Of a stretch of DNA of 64,000 nucleotides, positions 15,400 to 24,328 are shown one piece after another (the first letter of the stretch is position 1; each line of letters begins with the position of its first letter). The position numbers and the translations under genes are program-made. Below the pieces are notes generated by a model, which did not search any database, was not told the DNA's origin, and was given only the letters and a program-made list of their open reading frames with translations. This DNA comes from Pseudodesulfovibrio sp. (GTDB taxonomy: Bacteria > Desulfobacterota > Desulfovibrionia > Desulfovibrionales > Desulfovibrionaceae), in assembly GCA_016744135.1 (NCBI GenBank), contig JADGEX010000001.1, positions 2,181,029-2,245,028 of the forward strand. The letters run 5' to 3'.

Positions 15400-16902
15400 C
15401 TACTGCATTGCTGACCGGTTGCGGTTGATGGGCTTCTGCCCTGAGACGACAACCATGTTTCGGCCATTATTTTTGGCTTGGTAGAGTGCCTTGTCCGCCT
15501 TGATGATAAGATCATCATCCGTGGTCAACGCACCACCTTCGACAGACGCTACGCCAATGGACGCGGTGATGGTGAAGTCCTGATTGTCAAAATGGAAATT
15601 GCAGTCTGCGATAACTGAACGAACCCGTTCCGCGAGTTTCCAGGCAGCTTCTTCTGTTGTGTGCGGCAGGAGCACCACAAATTCTTCGCCGCCGTATCGG
15701 GCCGCGAGGTCAGTGGTACGGAACGTCGTGGTCAGGATTTCTCCAATTTTTTGAAGTACCATGTCTCCGGCCATGTGACCGTAGGTGTCGTTGACCTGCT
15801 TGAAGTGGTCGAGATCGACCATGAGCAGGGAAAGATCGTGATTGTAACGACGACGGCGTTTGATTTCATAGACAAGCCGTTCTTCAAAGGAATGACGATT
15901 GAAGACGCGTGTTAGGCCATCGTGATCTGCGCGGCGTTTGACTTCTTTGAACGTCAAGGCGTTGCGTAGGGCCAGACCGATATGGTTGACGGCAGAGCGG
16001 AAGGTCTCCACCTGATCCTTGCCTAGTCGATAGCCCGGTTCACAGAGTAGCGCGAGACAGCCGAAGGTTTCATGGCCGGCAGTGAGTGGCATGGTGACAA
16101 GCTTTCCGTCTTCGGGCATCAGGGCGTATTCGGGGCGTCGTGCGGAATCGGTGTGCAGGATGTTGAATCCGTTAACCGGTCCACTGCCCATAAAATTGGC
16201 GGAGGCCATGATGTTTTCCACCCAGATGGATTCGGACTCGGGTGGCATCTTGCCGTTGAGGAATATTTCAACGTCGGCCACTTCTGATTCCTGCTGATGA
16301 TTCCAGAAGGCGGCATGCAGCATCTTGATGGGCAAAACCAGACTGAGGGTGTCCTTGGCGTTGGCGAGGATGGTGGAGGCATCCAGACTTTCGGTTGCCG
16401 AAGCGAGCACCTTGTTCAGAAACATGAGCTGGTCTGTCTTGCGGGCCAGTAATTCTCGTTCAAGAAGAATTTCTTCCGTCATCCGGTAAATATCAGAATA
16501 CATGGACGTCACTTCCTTGGCGCGGAACATGACATCCTGAATCTTGGGCCGGGTGAGAGGAGTGCGTACCACGGTGAGGAACCCTTCAGCCAGAACCTGA
16601 TCCATCTCAAGAGGTTTGTCTTCACCACTTTGGATCAGAATGCGCTGCGTGGAATCCTGATCACGGTATTCTTCTTTGCGGTATTCGGGGAAATCGCTCC
16701 AGACCGACCAGGGAATCCAAGCCGCAGAAGGCTTTTCATCCTGAGAAAGGTCTTTGCCCAGCGGCAAAGAATCGGTCGGGAAATTTCGAATGTGAAAGCC
16801 GGGGCCGACACCGTCTTCGATCTGCTGCTTCAGCATATCGTCAAGTCCGAGCCCCCACATGAGCTCTGGTCGTCTGCCTCGTTTTATGGCTTGTCTTGGC
16901 AT
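15400..16902 (-). CDS. GAF-GGDEF diguanylate cyclase
   Basis: A 500-residue cytoplasmic protein that should make cyclic di-GMP. Residues ~165-320 read as a GAF-like sensor (LFLNKVLASATESLDAS to LALRNAL). A coiled linker leads to a GGDEF domain (residues ~325-485): HDGLTRVFNRHSFEERL, LLMVDLDHFKQVNDTYGH, and the active site as YGGEEFVVLL. The I-site RxxD is present in front of it (FRTTDLAARYGGEEF has R-T-T-D). The N-terminal ~100 residues are not recognised. AAGGAGAAGTGGAGAC precedes the ATG. It is monocistronic, followed by a strong terminator. Confidence 0.93.
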   Translation of the reverse strand: MPRQAIKRGRRPELMWGLGLDDMLKQQIEDGVGPGFHIRNFPTDSLPLGKDLSQDEKPSAAWIPWSVWSDFPEYRKEEYRDQDSTQRILIQSGEDKPLEMDQVLAEGFLTVVRTPLTRPKIQDVMFRAKEVTSMYSDIYRMTEEILLERELLARKTDQLMFLNKVLASATESLDASTILANAKDTLSLVLPIKMLHAAFWNHQQESEVADVEIFLNGKMPPESESIWVENIMASANFMGSGPVNGFNILHTDSARRPEYALMPEDGKLVTMPLTAGHETFGCLALLCEPGYRLGKDQVETFRSAVNHIGLALRNALTFKEVKRRADHDGLTRVFNRHSFEERLVYEIKRRRRYNHDLSLLMVDLDHFKQVNDTYGHMAGDMVLQKIGEILTTTFRTTDLAARYGGEEFVVLLPHTTEEAAWKLAERVRSVIADCNFHFDNQDFTITASIGVASVEGGALTTDDDLIIKADKALYQAKNNGRNMVVVSGQKPINRNRSAMQ

Positions 16903-17156
16903 GTCTCCACTTCTCCTTGAACGTCAAATCATTGACGAGCGTCTCACTCGCACCAAGAGTTGAGCAAGATCGGGGCCAAATATTGATAATCGTGTGCAGT
17001 TAAAGGTGTCGACCCTTTATAATGTTATTAACATGCTTGATTCATGGATGAAAAATGGAAGCTTAATATGGAGGTACTGAGGAGTGGGCGGAAAAAAATG
17101 CCTGCGGTTTTCCGCAATTCATTGACAAAAGGGCGGGGAACGGTTTTTACCAGAGT

Positions 17157-18782
17157 ATGGCGAAAAAACAGCGCATATGGGGTACTCTTGATCCCTTTTT
17201 TGAGGCCGGACCGGTTCTGGGTCGCATGGTAGCCAATACGACGTTTTTGCGAGCGTTGTTGGATGCCGACCCTTTTGATGAATATCATTTTTTTCTTTCA
17301 GGTCGGAAGGAACGGGACGCCGTGGGGAAGGCCTTGCGGGAAATTGTTCCTGCATTGATGGAGGCGGAGCGGGTACGGCTTATGCTTCGGCACGAGCTGG
17401 CGGGTATGTTGACCCAGGCCCACTATCATTGTTTTCATTTGTCCGATTGCATCACGAGTCAGCCGTTCATGGCTCGTATGCGCAATCGGTATAGCGAGCA
17501 TATTTTTCCGGTAACCGGCCCCATTCATTCTTTGAGTTATTGCAATTATGGGACTGCGTTCTTGCAGCATCTGTGGCCCGGTACGACTCGACGGGATAGT
17601 ATTGTCTGCACTTCCAGAGCCGGGAAAAAGGTGGTGGAGCAATATTTTGATTGGTTGAGAAATGGTTTTGGTTTGACCGAGATCAGTTATCCTGCACCTT
17701 TGCTCACTCGTATTCCCCTGGCAGTTGATACTTCGATTTTGACGCCGGGACACAAAAGGGAAAATGGACCGGTCAGGCTGCTGGTTTTTGGTCGCATTTC
17801 TCACCATTCAAAAATGGACGTGGTTCCGCTTATTCGTGCTGTGCATCGGTTGGTACAGGATGGCATGGACCCTGCCGGTGTGGAGATCGTGCTGGCTGGC
17901 TGGGCGGACGAAGATGATAATGTCCGTACCACTTTGACCAATCTGGCTGCCAATGCCGGGATTGCTCTCCATATTCATTTGCGGCCTGATGAGAAACAGA
18001 AGCTGGAGCTTTTTCGTTCTGCGGATATATTTGTTTCCATCGCTGATAATCCCCAAGAGACATTTGGTATTACTTTGGTGGAAGCCGGAGCGTTTGGCCT
18101 GCCAGTCGTGGCTTCTGATTATGACGGATATAAAGATATCGTGGAACACGGGAAGACAGGCTTGCTTGTCAGGACTACTGGTTCAGACAGTACCCCGGAT
18201 GTGGATCTTGAAGCTCCGCTGACTTTTGACAGTGACTATCATCTGCGTCTTTCCCAGCGAACAGCGGTTGATATCCCTCTATTGGCCGACGCCCTGAAAC
18301 GACTTATTGAGTCCTCGGATCTGAGACAATCCATGGGCGCAGCTGGGCGTAAGCGTGTTGAAGAGAATTTTTCATGGCCTACGGTTATTAAGCAATATGT
18401 TGAATTGTGGGATTCTTTATGGAATGAGCCGGTTGATGCTGGGTCGCTTCGGGAGAGAATGCATCCATTGGCCCCGGAATTTGGTCGTATATTCGGGCAT
18501 TATACCAGTGATGTCCTGCGTGATGAGACCATGCTCAAAACAGGGCGCACAGGTGAAGCTTTCTATCGCGGTCGGGATTTCCCTAACCTCTATGCCGGGC
18601 TTGATATGGCCATTGATATAGAGATTGTTAAAAAATTCGCCTTTTTCGGAAGGAAGCCGGTTGACACCCACACCTTGATACGCAAGGCTTCCGAAGTCGC
18701 GCCGACCATGGATGATACTCAGATTAAAAATCATATCCTGTGGGCGCTCAAACAGGATATCTTGGAACATACAGATAAATAA
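17157..18782 (+). CDS. GT4-family glycosyltransferase
   Basis: A 541-residue protein without signal peptide or membrane span. The C-terminal Rossmann lobe (residues ~200-430) carries LLVFGRISHHSKMD, VEIVLAGWADEDDN and the nucleotide-sugar motif ETFGITLVEAGAFGLPVVAS, followed by GYKDIVEHGKTGLLV. This is a retaining GT-B enzyme of the GT4 type. A ~110-residue C-terminal extension without clear family follows. Donor and acceptor are unknown. No good Shine-Dalgarno lies before ATG 17157. The neighbouring ferredoxin and AOR genes follow in the same direction after 38 bp but are functionally unrelated. Confidence 0.85.
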   Translation: MAKKQRIWGTLDPFFEAGPVLGRMVANTTFLRALLDADPFDEYHFFLSGRKERDAVGKALREIVPALMEAERVRLMLRHELAGMLTQAHYHCFHLSDCITSQPFMARMRNRYSEHIFPVTGPIHSLSYCNYGTAFLQHLWPGTTRRDSIVCTSRAGKKVVEQYFDWLRNGFGLTEISYPAPLLTRIPLAVDTSILTPGHKRENGPVRLLVFGRISHHSKMDVVPLIRAVHRLVQDGMDPAGVEIVLAGWADEDDNVRTTLTNLAANAGIALHIHLRPDEKQKLELFRSADIFVSIADNPQETFGITLVEAGAFGLPVVASDYDGYKDIVEHGKTGLLVRTTGSDSTPDVDLEAPLTFDSDYHLRLSQRTAVDIPLLADALKRLIESSDLRQSMGAAGRKRVEENFSWPTVIKQYVELWDSLWNEPVDAGSLRERMHPLAPEFGRIFGHYTSDVLRDETMLKTGRTGEAFYRGRDFPNLYAGLDMAIDIEIVKKFAFFGRKPVDTHTLIRKASEVAPTMDDTQIKNHILWALKQDILEHTDK

Positions 18783-18820
18783 CCTTTCTCCAGACCTCTC
18801 TGTCGCCGGAGGCAATTTTT

Positions 18821-19255
18821 ATGAAAGCACTTAGAGCTGTACGAATGGAACGATGTATCGGTTGCCATTCGTGTTCGTTGGCCTGTTCAAGACAGGTCCA
18901 CAAATTTCTTTCCTGGAATAAGGCTGGCATTCGTATTTCGTCGTCGGGCGGTCTATCCACCGGCTTCGAAGCTCGGGTTTGTCTGGCCTGTAACCCGGCT
19001 CCATGCGCCGAAGCGTGTCCAACTGGTTCGCTTTCACAGCGCAGGGATGGTGGTGTTCTTCAGAACAAGAAGTTGTGCATACGTTGTGGCGAATGTGCCA
19101 AGGCCTGCCCTGTGGATGCCATTTTTCTTGATCATGAAGTAAATCCGTATGTATGTATCCATTGCGGTCAATGCGTGCAGTTTTGTCCGCATGACTGCCT
19201 TGAAATGGTAGAACTGCCCAAACAGGAACAGGAAGAAGGAGGGGACGATGATTAG
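18821..19255 (+). CDS. four-cluster [4Fe-4S] ferredoxin subunit of an AOR (AorA-like)
   Basis: A 144-residue electron-transfer protein with sixteen cysteines in four cluster motifs: CIGCHSCSLAC near residue 12, CLACNPAPCAEAC near 55, CIRCGECAKAC near 85 and CIHCGQCVQFC near 112. The C-terminus is acidic. This matches the small iron-sulfur subunit that accompanies the tungsten subunit in AorAB-type and BamBC-type enzymes. GGAGGC precedes the ATG. Its stop overlaps the start of the large-subunit gene by eight bases, so the two are coupled and likely form a complex passing electrons to or from the aldehyde-oxidising site. Confidence 0.9.
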   Translation: MKALRAVRMERCIGCHSCSLACSRQVHKFLSWNKAGIRISSSGGLSTGFEARVCLACNPAPCAEACPTGSLSQRRDGGVLQNKKLCIRCGECAKACPVDAIFLDHEVNPYVCIHCGQCVQFCPHDCLEMVELPKQEQEEGGDDD

Positions 19256-21002
19256 AGACTTCTTCCGTGTCATGATGGTCAATTTGACCACAGGCAAGAC
19301 CAATATTATCGAGCGTCCCGGACGGAACGAATATCTGGGTGGTACCGGTCTGGCGGCAAAGTTGTTTGAAGAATTCGGTCATGTGGATCGCCATTGGGAC
19401 GACCCGGAGCAGCCCGTGATTTTCGCTATTGGGCCGCTGACGGGGTATTTCCCGCTCATGAGTAAGACCTGTTGCGCGTTTCGCTCGCCGTATCATAATG
19501 AGTATACCGAGAGTTACGCAGGCGGAAAATCCGCGTTGTCTCTTCGGTTTGCCGACCTTGATGCATTGGTTATCACCGGCAAAGCACCGCGACTGACTGC
19601 TTTGTGTGTCGGTTCTCGTCGCGTGGAAACTCGCGATGTAGAGTATATGCGTGGATTTGATGCCATTGCCACGGGGCGCGTGCTCAGAAAGATATTCCCT
19701 GGTTCAGGGCGTCGATCCATTATGCGTATCGGCCCTGCGGGTGAAAATTTGTCGGCGTACGCCTGTATTAACGTGGACACCTATCGCCATTTCGGACGTA
19801 TGGGTGGTGGCACGGCCATGGGCGTGAAAAACTTGAAAGCCATCTGTATCCTTGGTGACCGAGGATTCGCATTGCCCGAAGGCAAACAGTATCCCAAGTT
19901 GTACAAACACATTTATAAACAGCTCACCACCACTGAAATGATGGCCAAATACCACGGTCTTGGTACGGCGGTGAATGTCAAACCGCTTAGTGAGTTGAAA
20001 AGTCTGCCATGGAAAAACTTGCAACAGACTTCCAGTCCGAAAGCCGAGAATATCTCTGGTGAGACCTTTGCTGACGATACGCTGCTGAGAAATGCAGCCT
20101 GTGCTGGTTGTCCGGTCGGCTGCATCCATGTGGGTTTTGTTCGCGAACAGTTTCAGACCAACAATCAGTATCTCTACCGGCAGGTAGGGTATGACTTCGA
20201 GCCGATTTTTGCTTGTGGGGCGATGATCGAGGTGACAGAGGCCAGTGACGTCCTGCGCATTTTGGATGTCATTGAAAAGGAAGGGCTGGACTGTATGTCC
20301 GCAGGCGTGGCTCTGGCCTGGGCCACTGAAGCTCTGGAAAAGGGTGTCATCAGCGAGAAGGAAACGGTTGTAAAGTTGAACTGGGGCGATGCTGAGACTT
20401 ACATGGCCGCCGTGGAGTTGTTAGGTCGGCCACCGAATGAATTTTATCGTCTTCTCGCATCTGGGACCATGAAATGCGCCAAAGTGTATGGCGGTGAGGA
20501 CTTCGCATGCGTGTTGGGTCAGGAAATGGCAGGGTACGCCACAGGCGAAGTATTCTTTGTCTCCGAGGCATTGGGGTTCCGTCATGCCCATTTGGACTCT
20601 GGTGGCTACTCCTGGGACCAGAAACACGAAGAGCAGGATGTAACCGCCGCGCTTGATTTCCTTGTGGACGATGCTCGTGATCGTATCGTGCTCAACTGCA
20701 TGGTCGGCTGTCTGTTCTCACGCGGCGTGTACAATGATGACCTTTTGGCCGAAGCTATGGAATCTGTCGGTTATGGCGAACTTCATGGAAGTGTCTCAGA
20801 AATAGGTGATCGAGTGCAACGTTTGCGCTGGCGTCTCAGACTTCAAATGGGCTACCGCCCGGACAAGGTTAAAATTCCTAAACGATATAAAGAGATTACC
20901 ACCTGGAAGGGCCCTCTGGATACGGATTATCTTGAAGCTTTACGCTCCGGTTATGCCGCCAGAATCCTCGAAATGGGTGCTCCTTTGAAAGATAAAGAGT
21001 AA
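19248..21002 (+). CDS. aor: tungsten aldehyde:ferredoxin oxidoreductase
   Basis: A 584-residue enzyme of the AOR family, which interconverts aldehydes and carboxylic acids with low-potential electrons. Tungstopterin-binding landmarks are YLGGTGLAAKLFEEFG near the N-terminus, the glycine-rich GRMGGGTAMGVKNLKAI near residue 185, and the [4Fe-4S] cysteines in NAACAGCPVGCIHVG near 285 with a distal CMVGC near 485. GLDCMSAGVALAWATEALEKG is typical of domain 3. Length is slightly short of the usual ~605 residues but no motif is missing. The aldehyde substrate cannot be assigned. It is cotranscribed with the polyferredoxin and ends just before tRNA-Phe. Confidence 0.93.
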   Translation: MIRDFFRVMMVNLTTGKTNIIERPGRNEYLGGTGLAAKLFEEFGHVDRHWDDPEQPVIFAIGPLTGYFPLMSKTCCAFRSPYHNEYTESYAGGKSALSLRFADLDALVITGKAPRLTALCVGSRRVETRDVEYMRGFDAIATGRVLRKIFPGSGRRSIMRIGPAGENLSAYACINVDTYRHFGRMGGGTAMGVKNLKAICILGDRGFALPEGKQYPKLYKHIYKQLTTTEMMAKYHGLGTAVNVKPLSELKSLPWKNLQQTSSPKAENISGETFADDTLLRNAACAGCPVGCIHVGFVREQFQTNNQYLYRQVGYDFEPIFACGAMIEVTEASDVLRILDVIEKEGLDCMSAGVALAWATEALEKGVISEKETVVKLNWGDAETYMAAVELLGRPPNEFYRLLASGTMKCAKVYGGEDFACVLGQEMAGYATGEVFFVSEALGFRHAHLDSGGYSWDQKHEEQDVTAALDFLVDDARDRIVLNCMVGCLFSRGVYNDDLLAEAMESVGYGELHGSVSEIGDRVQRLRWRLRLQMGYRPDKVKIPKRYKEITTWKGPLDTDYLEALRSGYAARILEMGAPLKDKE

Positions 21003-21030
21003 AAAAAACGGCTCATACTGAAAAAAGAGG

Positions 21031-21059
21031 TTGCCAATCGGCCCTCATTTCGGTAAATC
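21031..21059 (+). promoter_or_regulatory. possible promoter of tRNA-Phe
   Basis: TTGCCA (21031) and TAAATC (21054) are 17 bp apart and end 17 bp before the mature tRNA. The -10 match is weak. Confidence 0.35.
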
Positions 21060-21076
21060 CCATTTCTCGACAGCGT

Positions 21077-21152
21077 GCTCGGGTAGCTCAGTCGGTAGAG
21101 CAGGGGACTGAAAATCCCCGTGTCGGCAGTTCAATTCTGTCCCCGAGCACCA
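21077..21152 (+). tRNA. tRNA-Phe (GAA)
   Basis: A 76-base cloverleaf: acceptor GCTCGGG pairs with CCCGAGC, encoded ACCA end, D-arm GCTCAGTCGGTAGAGC, anticodon loop CTGAAAA with GAA, and TPsiC loop TTCAATT. Its last 49 bases are part of the 95-bp attachment sequence, so the integrated island restores an intact tRNA. Confidence 0.97.
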
Positions 21153-21198
21153 CGCGATATCAAGCCCTTACGAAGTTTTCTTCGTAAGGGCTTTTTCG
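21104..21198 (+). repeat. attL: left 95-bp attachment repeat of the island
   Basis: Identical over 95 bases to 46417-46511 in the same orientation. It spans the anticodon arm to the 3' end of tRNA-Phe, the short spacer and the tRNA terminator. The tRNA is complete only at this end. Confidence 0.95.
21162..21196 (+). terminator. tRNA-Phe terminator (inside attL)
   Basis: Arms AAGCCCTTACGAAG and CTTCGTAAGGGCTT with a TTTT loop, followed by T residues. Confidence 0.9.
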
Positions 21199-21213
21199 CG
21201 CGCATGTACAAAT

Positions 21214-21235
21214 CTCACCACTTTCCCACCACTTT
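21214..21235 (+). repeat. tandem 11-bp motif near attL (possible integrase arm sites)
   Basis: CTCACCACTTT followed at once by CCCACCACTTT. The same tandem pair, in the same orientation, lies at 46270-46291 near attR. Paired motifs close to both attachment sites fit arm-type binding sites of tyrosine integrases. Confidence 0.6.
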
Positions 21236-21409
21236 TGAGAATTCGCTCAACGTTTTTATTCATTGTTTTTTTTACTTTATGTAAATTGAATAGCTCTTGT
21301 GTTTTTGATATCGCCTTACTAATATGAGCCGCCTTTCATGTGTGAAGTCCTTCGGATATAGGGCCATTGCGTATGCATACAAAGGTAAATATGAAGTAAT
21401 GGGAGAGTT

Positions 21410-23485
21410 ATGCAGAAAGAACGCTTAGTTGCCACAACGAAGTTTGTCATTGGGCCTCTTGTTGTGCTCGTAGGGATATATTGGTTTTGTGCAGTCCATC
21501 CTACAGCAGTTAACAGCCTTTTTGATTTGGTTGCATCGTTCAAGTTTACAGCTGTTTATAGTGCTTTGATTATTGTTTTTGCTCGGTGGCAATATGTGGC
21601 CTACAAACAAGTTGTTCGTCGTACAGAAGTCCTTGTTAAAGACGCAACTCAAGAGCTTGAAGGTTTACCTTCTGTGGAGGAGTTCGCTCCGCATTTTCGT
21701 GGTTTTGACGAGTGGATGCAGGGTAAAGTTGGGATAAGACACATTTGGAGTGAGTATAAAGAAACTCTTATTCATCCCGACCCTAGCGAAAATTCAGATC
21801 TGAGAATTAGGAATACTGAAGAAGCTTATATTCATTTTAATGAAAAAGCTTTGCTTGGGCCAAGGGCGAACAAAGGTTTTTATAGTTCGATGCCTAATCT
21901 GCTTACGGGATTGGGCATTCTAGGTACATTTATAGGACTTATGGCAGGTATTTTTTTGGCAAAGGAAGGATTGCAGTCTGATAATCAGGTCCTAATGAAA
22001 CAGGCGCTTGATGATTTGTTAAGCGGGGCTTCGTTAGCTTTTATTACTTCGATTGTTGGTATGACTTCGTCGATGTTTTTTTCAGCAAAAGAGAAAGAAA
22101 TTTCACACGGCTTAAGCAATACAATAAGCAATTGGAACCGGGCGCTTGATGCAAGGGTTGAGAGGATTACTCCTGAGAATTTAGGAGTGGAGCAGCTTAA
22201 GCAGCTTGAAGTGCAATCAATTCACTTAGAAACATTTGTTAATGAAGTTGCTTTTAATATTGCTGAGGCTGTCGGTCAACAAATGGATAATGCGTTAGTA
22301 CCAACAATGAAGAGGTTGATTGAATCGGTTGAAGGTCTCCGAGAAGATCGGGCGGAAAGCAACCAACAGATGCTGCATGATATTGTTGAAAAATTTACTA
22401 GTACGATGAAGGAAGCAGCGGGAAAGGAAATGGAAGCTCTTTCGTCAACTTTGAACGCTATGAATTCCAATTTAGGTCCACTTATTAATCATATGTCTGA
22501 GGCGCAAAGAGAAATGCAGGGGGCTGCTACATTCATTGCAGAAGAAATTACTAAATCATATCAAGAAAGCAGTGAAAGTTTTTCTACAAGTATGGATAGT
22601 TGTATCACTAAGCTTGAAACTGGGATCAATGAAGCAAGCGACACCTTAAGCTCTCAGCTTGCAGAGACATTTGATGGGGCAGTCGATCAACTCAATCATT
22701 CATTGGTGTCAATGGATACGGCTGCGGTGAACATTAGTAAAACCTTTGATGACAGTAACCAGAAATTGTCAGCAGGGTTGGACGAAGTGTTAATTAAGCT
22801 TTCGAGTGGAATTACAGAAGCGAGTGAAATACTTAATTCTCAACTTGTCGAAACGTTTGAAGGGGCTGTAGGCCGTTTGAATCAATCCGTCGAAGCAATG
22901 GATACCGGTATCTCCAGGATTGCGGAGGCTAACCAATCCACAGGAGAGATGGTCGAAGGTGTGCGTACACTTATTTTACAATTTAATGAGTCAGCGGATA
23001 TTTTAACCGAATTGCAAAAAGATGCTTCTATAGCGGTTGAGAGCTTAAAAGAAACAGCTGCTACTATTAAGGCTGGTGGTGAAGAGGTTGCAGATTCATT
23101 AAATACGACTCAGAGGGTTGTAGAAAACCTGACAGGTATTTCTCGTGAAATGAAAGAGAACCAGACCGCAACATCCAATCTTTGGAGTGCTTATGTGGTG
23201 AGGTTTGAAAATGTTGATACTTCGCTTGAAAGAGTTTTCGAACATATAACTGATCATCTTGATAGTTATGGAAATGTCATGGATGAGTACCTTGTTGGTG
23301 TAGACAAACAAGCGTCTGAGATTGTGAAGCATTTTTCTGGTGCGGTAATGGATCTTGGTAACACAGTGGAAGATATCGCTGATAATATTAATAGATTCGA
23401 AAAGACTACAGCTTCAATCGTTAATATGGATTCAGGCGGCAAGGGACATGATCCTTCAATTTCGTCTTTAGCCGCCAATTCATAA
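21410..23485 (+). CDS. zorA: ZorA: Zorya inner-membrane motor stator subunit
   Basis: A 691-residue MotA/ExbB-like protein. Two N-terminal spans lie at residues ~12-30 (FVIGPLVVLVGIYWFCAV) and ~46-62. The stator core is at ~155-225: FYSSMPNLLTGLGILGTFIG, LMAGIFLAKEGL and DDLLSGASLAFITSIVGMTS. The rest, residues ~235-691, is a long helical tail of heptad-like sequence with internal near-repeats (e.g. EASDTLSSQLAETFDGAVDQ and EASEILNSQLVETFEGAVGR), the cytoplasmic tail expected of ZorA. In Zorya the ZorAB proton-driven motor is thought to sense phage entry and recruit the soluble effectors. GGGAGAGTT precedes the ATG. First of four tightly packed genes. Confidence 0.93.
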   Translation: MQKERLVATTKFVIGPLVVLVGIYWFCAVHPTAVNSLFDLVASFKFTAVYSALIIVFARWQYVAYKQVVRRTEVLVKDATQELEGLPSVEEFAPHFRGFDEWMQGKVGIRHIWSEYKETLIHPDPSENSDLRIRNTEEAYIHFNEKALLGPRANKGFYSSMPNLLTGLGILGTFIGLMAGIFLAKEGLQSDNQVLMKQALDDLLSGASLAFITSIVGMTSSMFFSAKEKEISHGLSNTISNWNRALDARVERITPENLGVEQLKQLEVQSIHLETFVNEVAFNIAEAVGQQMDNALVPTMKRLIESVEGLREDRAESNQQMLHDIVEKFTSTMKEAAGKEMEALSSTLNAMNSNLGPLINHMSEAQREMQGAATFIAEEITKSYQESSESFSTSMDSCITKLETGINEASDTLSSQLAETFDGAVDQLNHSLVSMDTAAVNISKTFDDSNQKLSAGLDEVLIKLSSGITEASEILNSQLVETFEGAVGRLNQSVEAMDTGISRIAEANQSTGEMVEGVRTLILQFNESADILTELQKDASIAVESLKETAATIKAGGEEVADSLNTTQRVVENLTGISREMKENQTATSNLWSAYVVRFENVDTSLERVFEHITDHLDSYGNVMDEYLVGVDKQASEIVKHFSGAVMDLGNTVEDIADNINRFEKTTASIVNMDSGGKGHDPSISSLAANS

Positions 23486-23488
23486 AGG

Positions 23489-24328
23489 ATGAAGGTGAGT
23501 CTTTTGTCTCAGAGCAAAGGTAATCGGGAGACAAGTTCTTCAGAGGAGCAGGGGTATCTATCATCTGTCAGTGATATGATGTCAGGGCTTCTATTTATAT
23601 TTATTATCACCCTTGTCATATTTGTTATTAAATTTGAGCAGGAGCGAATCAATGCAGCCACACAAAAACAAGCATTTGAAGGGCAGACGCAGGCGCTTAA
23701 AGTAGAGAAAGAAGCCCTGCAATTAACTCGAGATGATTTAACTGACGCCAAATGGGTTAGGAGTCGTTTGTTAGAGGATCTTAAACATAGTCTTCAAGTG
23801 GAAGGGGTGACAGTTCGAATCGATGAAGAGAAGGGTATATTGCATGTCCCTGAGGACATACTTTTCCAGTCTGGTCGAGCCTCATTTCTTAAAGGAGGAG
23901 AAGAAACACTGATAGTTTTGGCAAAGCAACTAGCTTCAAAACTTCCATGTTATTCTGGGAAACGAGGAGACGATTGTCCGAGAATATGTGAATCAGGGGA
24001 TTATAAGCCTGGGAGACTCGAAGCAGTGTTGGTTGAAGGTCATACTGACAACGTACCTATTCATAATGCACAGTTTAGTGACAACTGGGCGTTGTCTGCA
24101 GAACGCAGCATTGTTACCTATCAAGTCTTGATGAAGGCAGCTTTGGAGCTTGAAGTTATGGTAAACGGGGATGGAGAGCCCTTATTTGGGGTTAGTGGGT
24201 ATGCTGCTACAAGACCGGTCGTTGATCATAAATATATCCATGCCGAACCATTAAATCGTCGCATTGATCTTAGGTTTATACTTGCTCCTCCCAATATTAA
24301 TACAAGCGAGGGTGGGGATGGGGCTTAA
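23489..24328 (+). CDS. zorB: ZorB: Zorya MotB/OmpA-like stator subunit
   Basis: A 279-residue membrane protein with a short cytoplasmic lead, one span (residues ~34-49, LLFIFIITLVIFVIKF) and a periplasmic OmpA-like domain. The proton-carrying aspartate expected before the span is D29 in SSVSDMMSGLL. The peptidoglycan-binding part shows LFQSGRASFLKGGEE, VEGHTDNVPI, NWALSAERS, GYAATRPV and NRRIDLRF. A three-cysteine insert (CYSGKRGDDCPRIC) is present in the domain. The ATG at 23489 is only three bases after zorA; GTG at 23495 has a better-spaced AAGGA and is an alternative. It overlaps zorC by 11 bases. Confidence 0.93.
   Translation: MKVSLLSQSKGNRETSSSEEQGYLSSVSDMMSGLLFIFIITLVIFVIKFEQERINAATQKQAFEGQTQALKVEKEALQLTRDDLTDAKWVRSRLLEDLKHSLQVEGVTVRIDEEKGILHVPEDILFQSGRASFLKGGEETLIVLAKQLASKLPCYSGKRGDDCPRICESGDYKPGRLEAVLVEGHTDNVPIHNAQFSDNWALSAERSIVTYQVLMKAALELEVMVNGDGEPLFGVSGYAATRPVVDHKYIHAEPLNRRIDLRFILAPPNINTSEGGDGA

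Noticed and set aside
16903-17156. Cyclic di-GMP riboswitch upstream of the diguanylate cyclase or glycosyltransferase
   Set aside because: No conserved core sequence or paired stems of that riboswitch were found.
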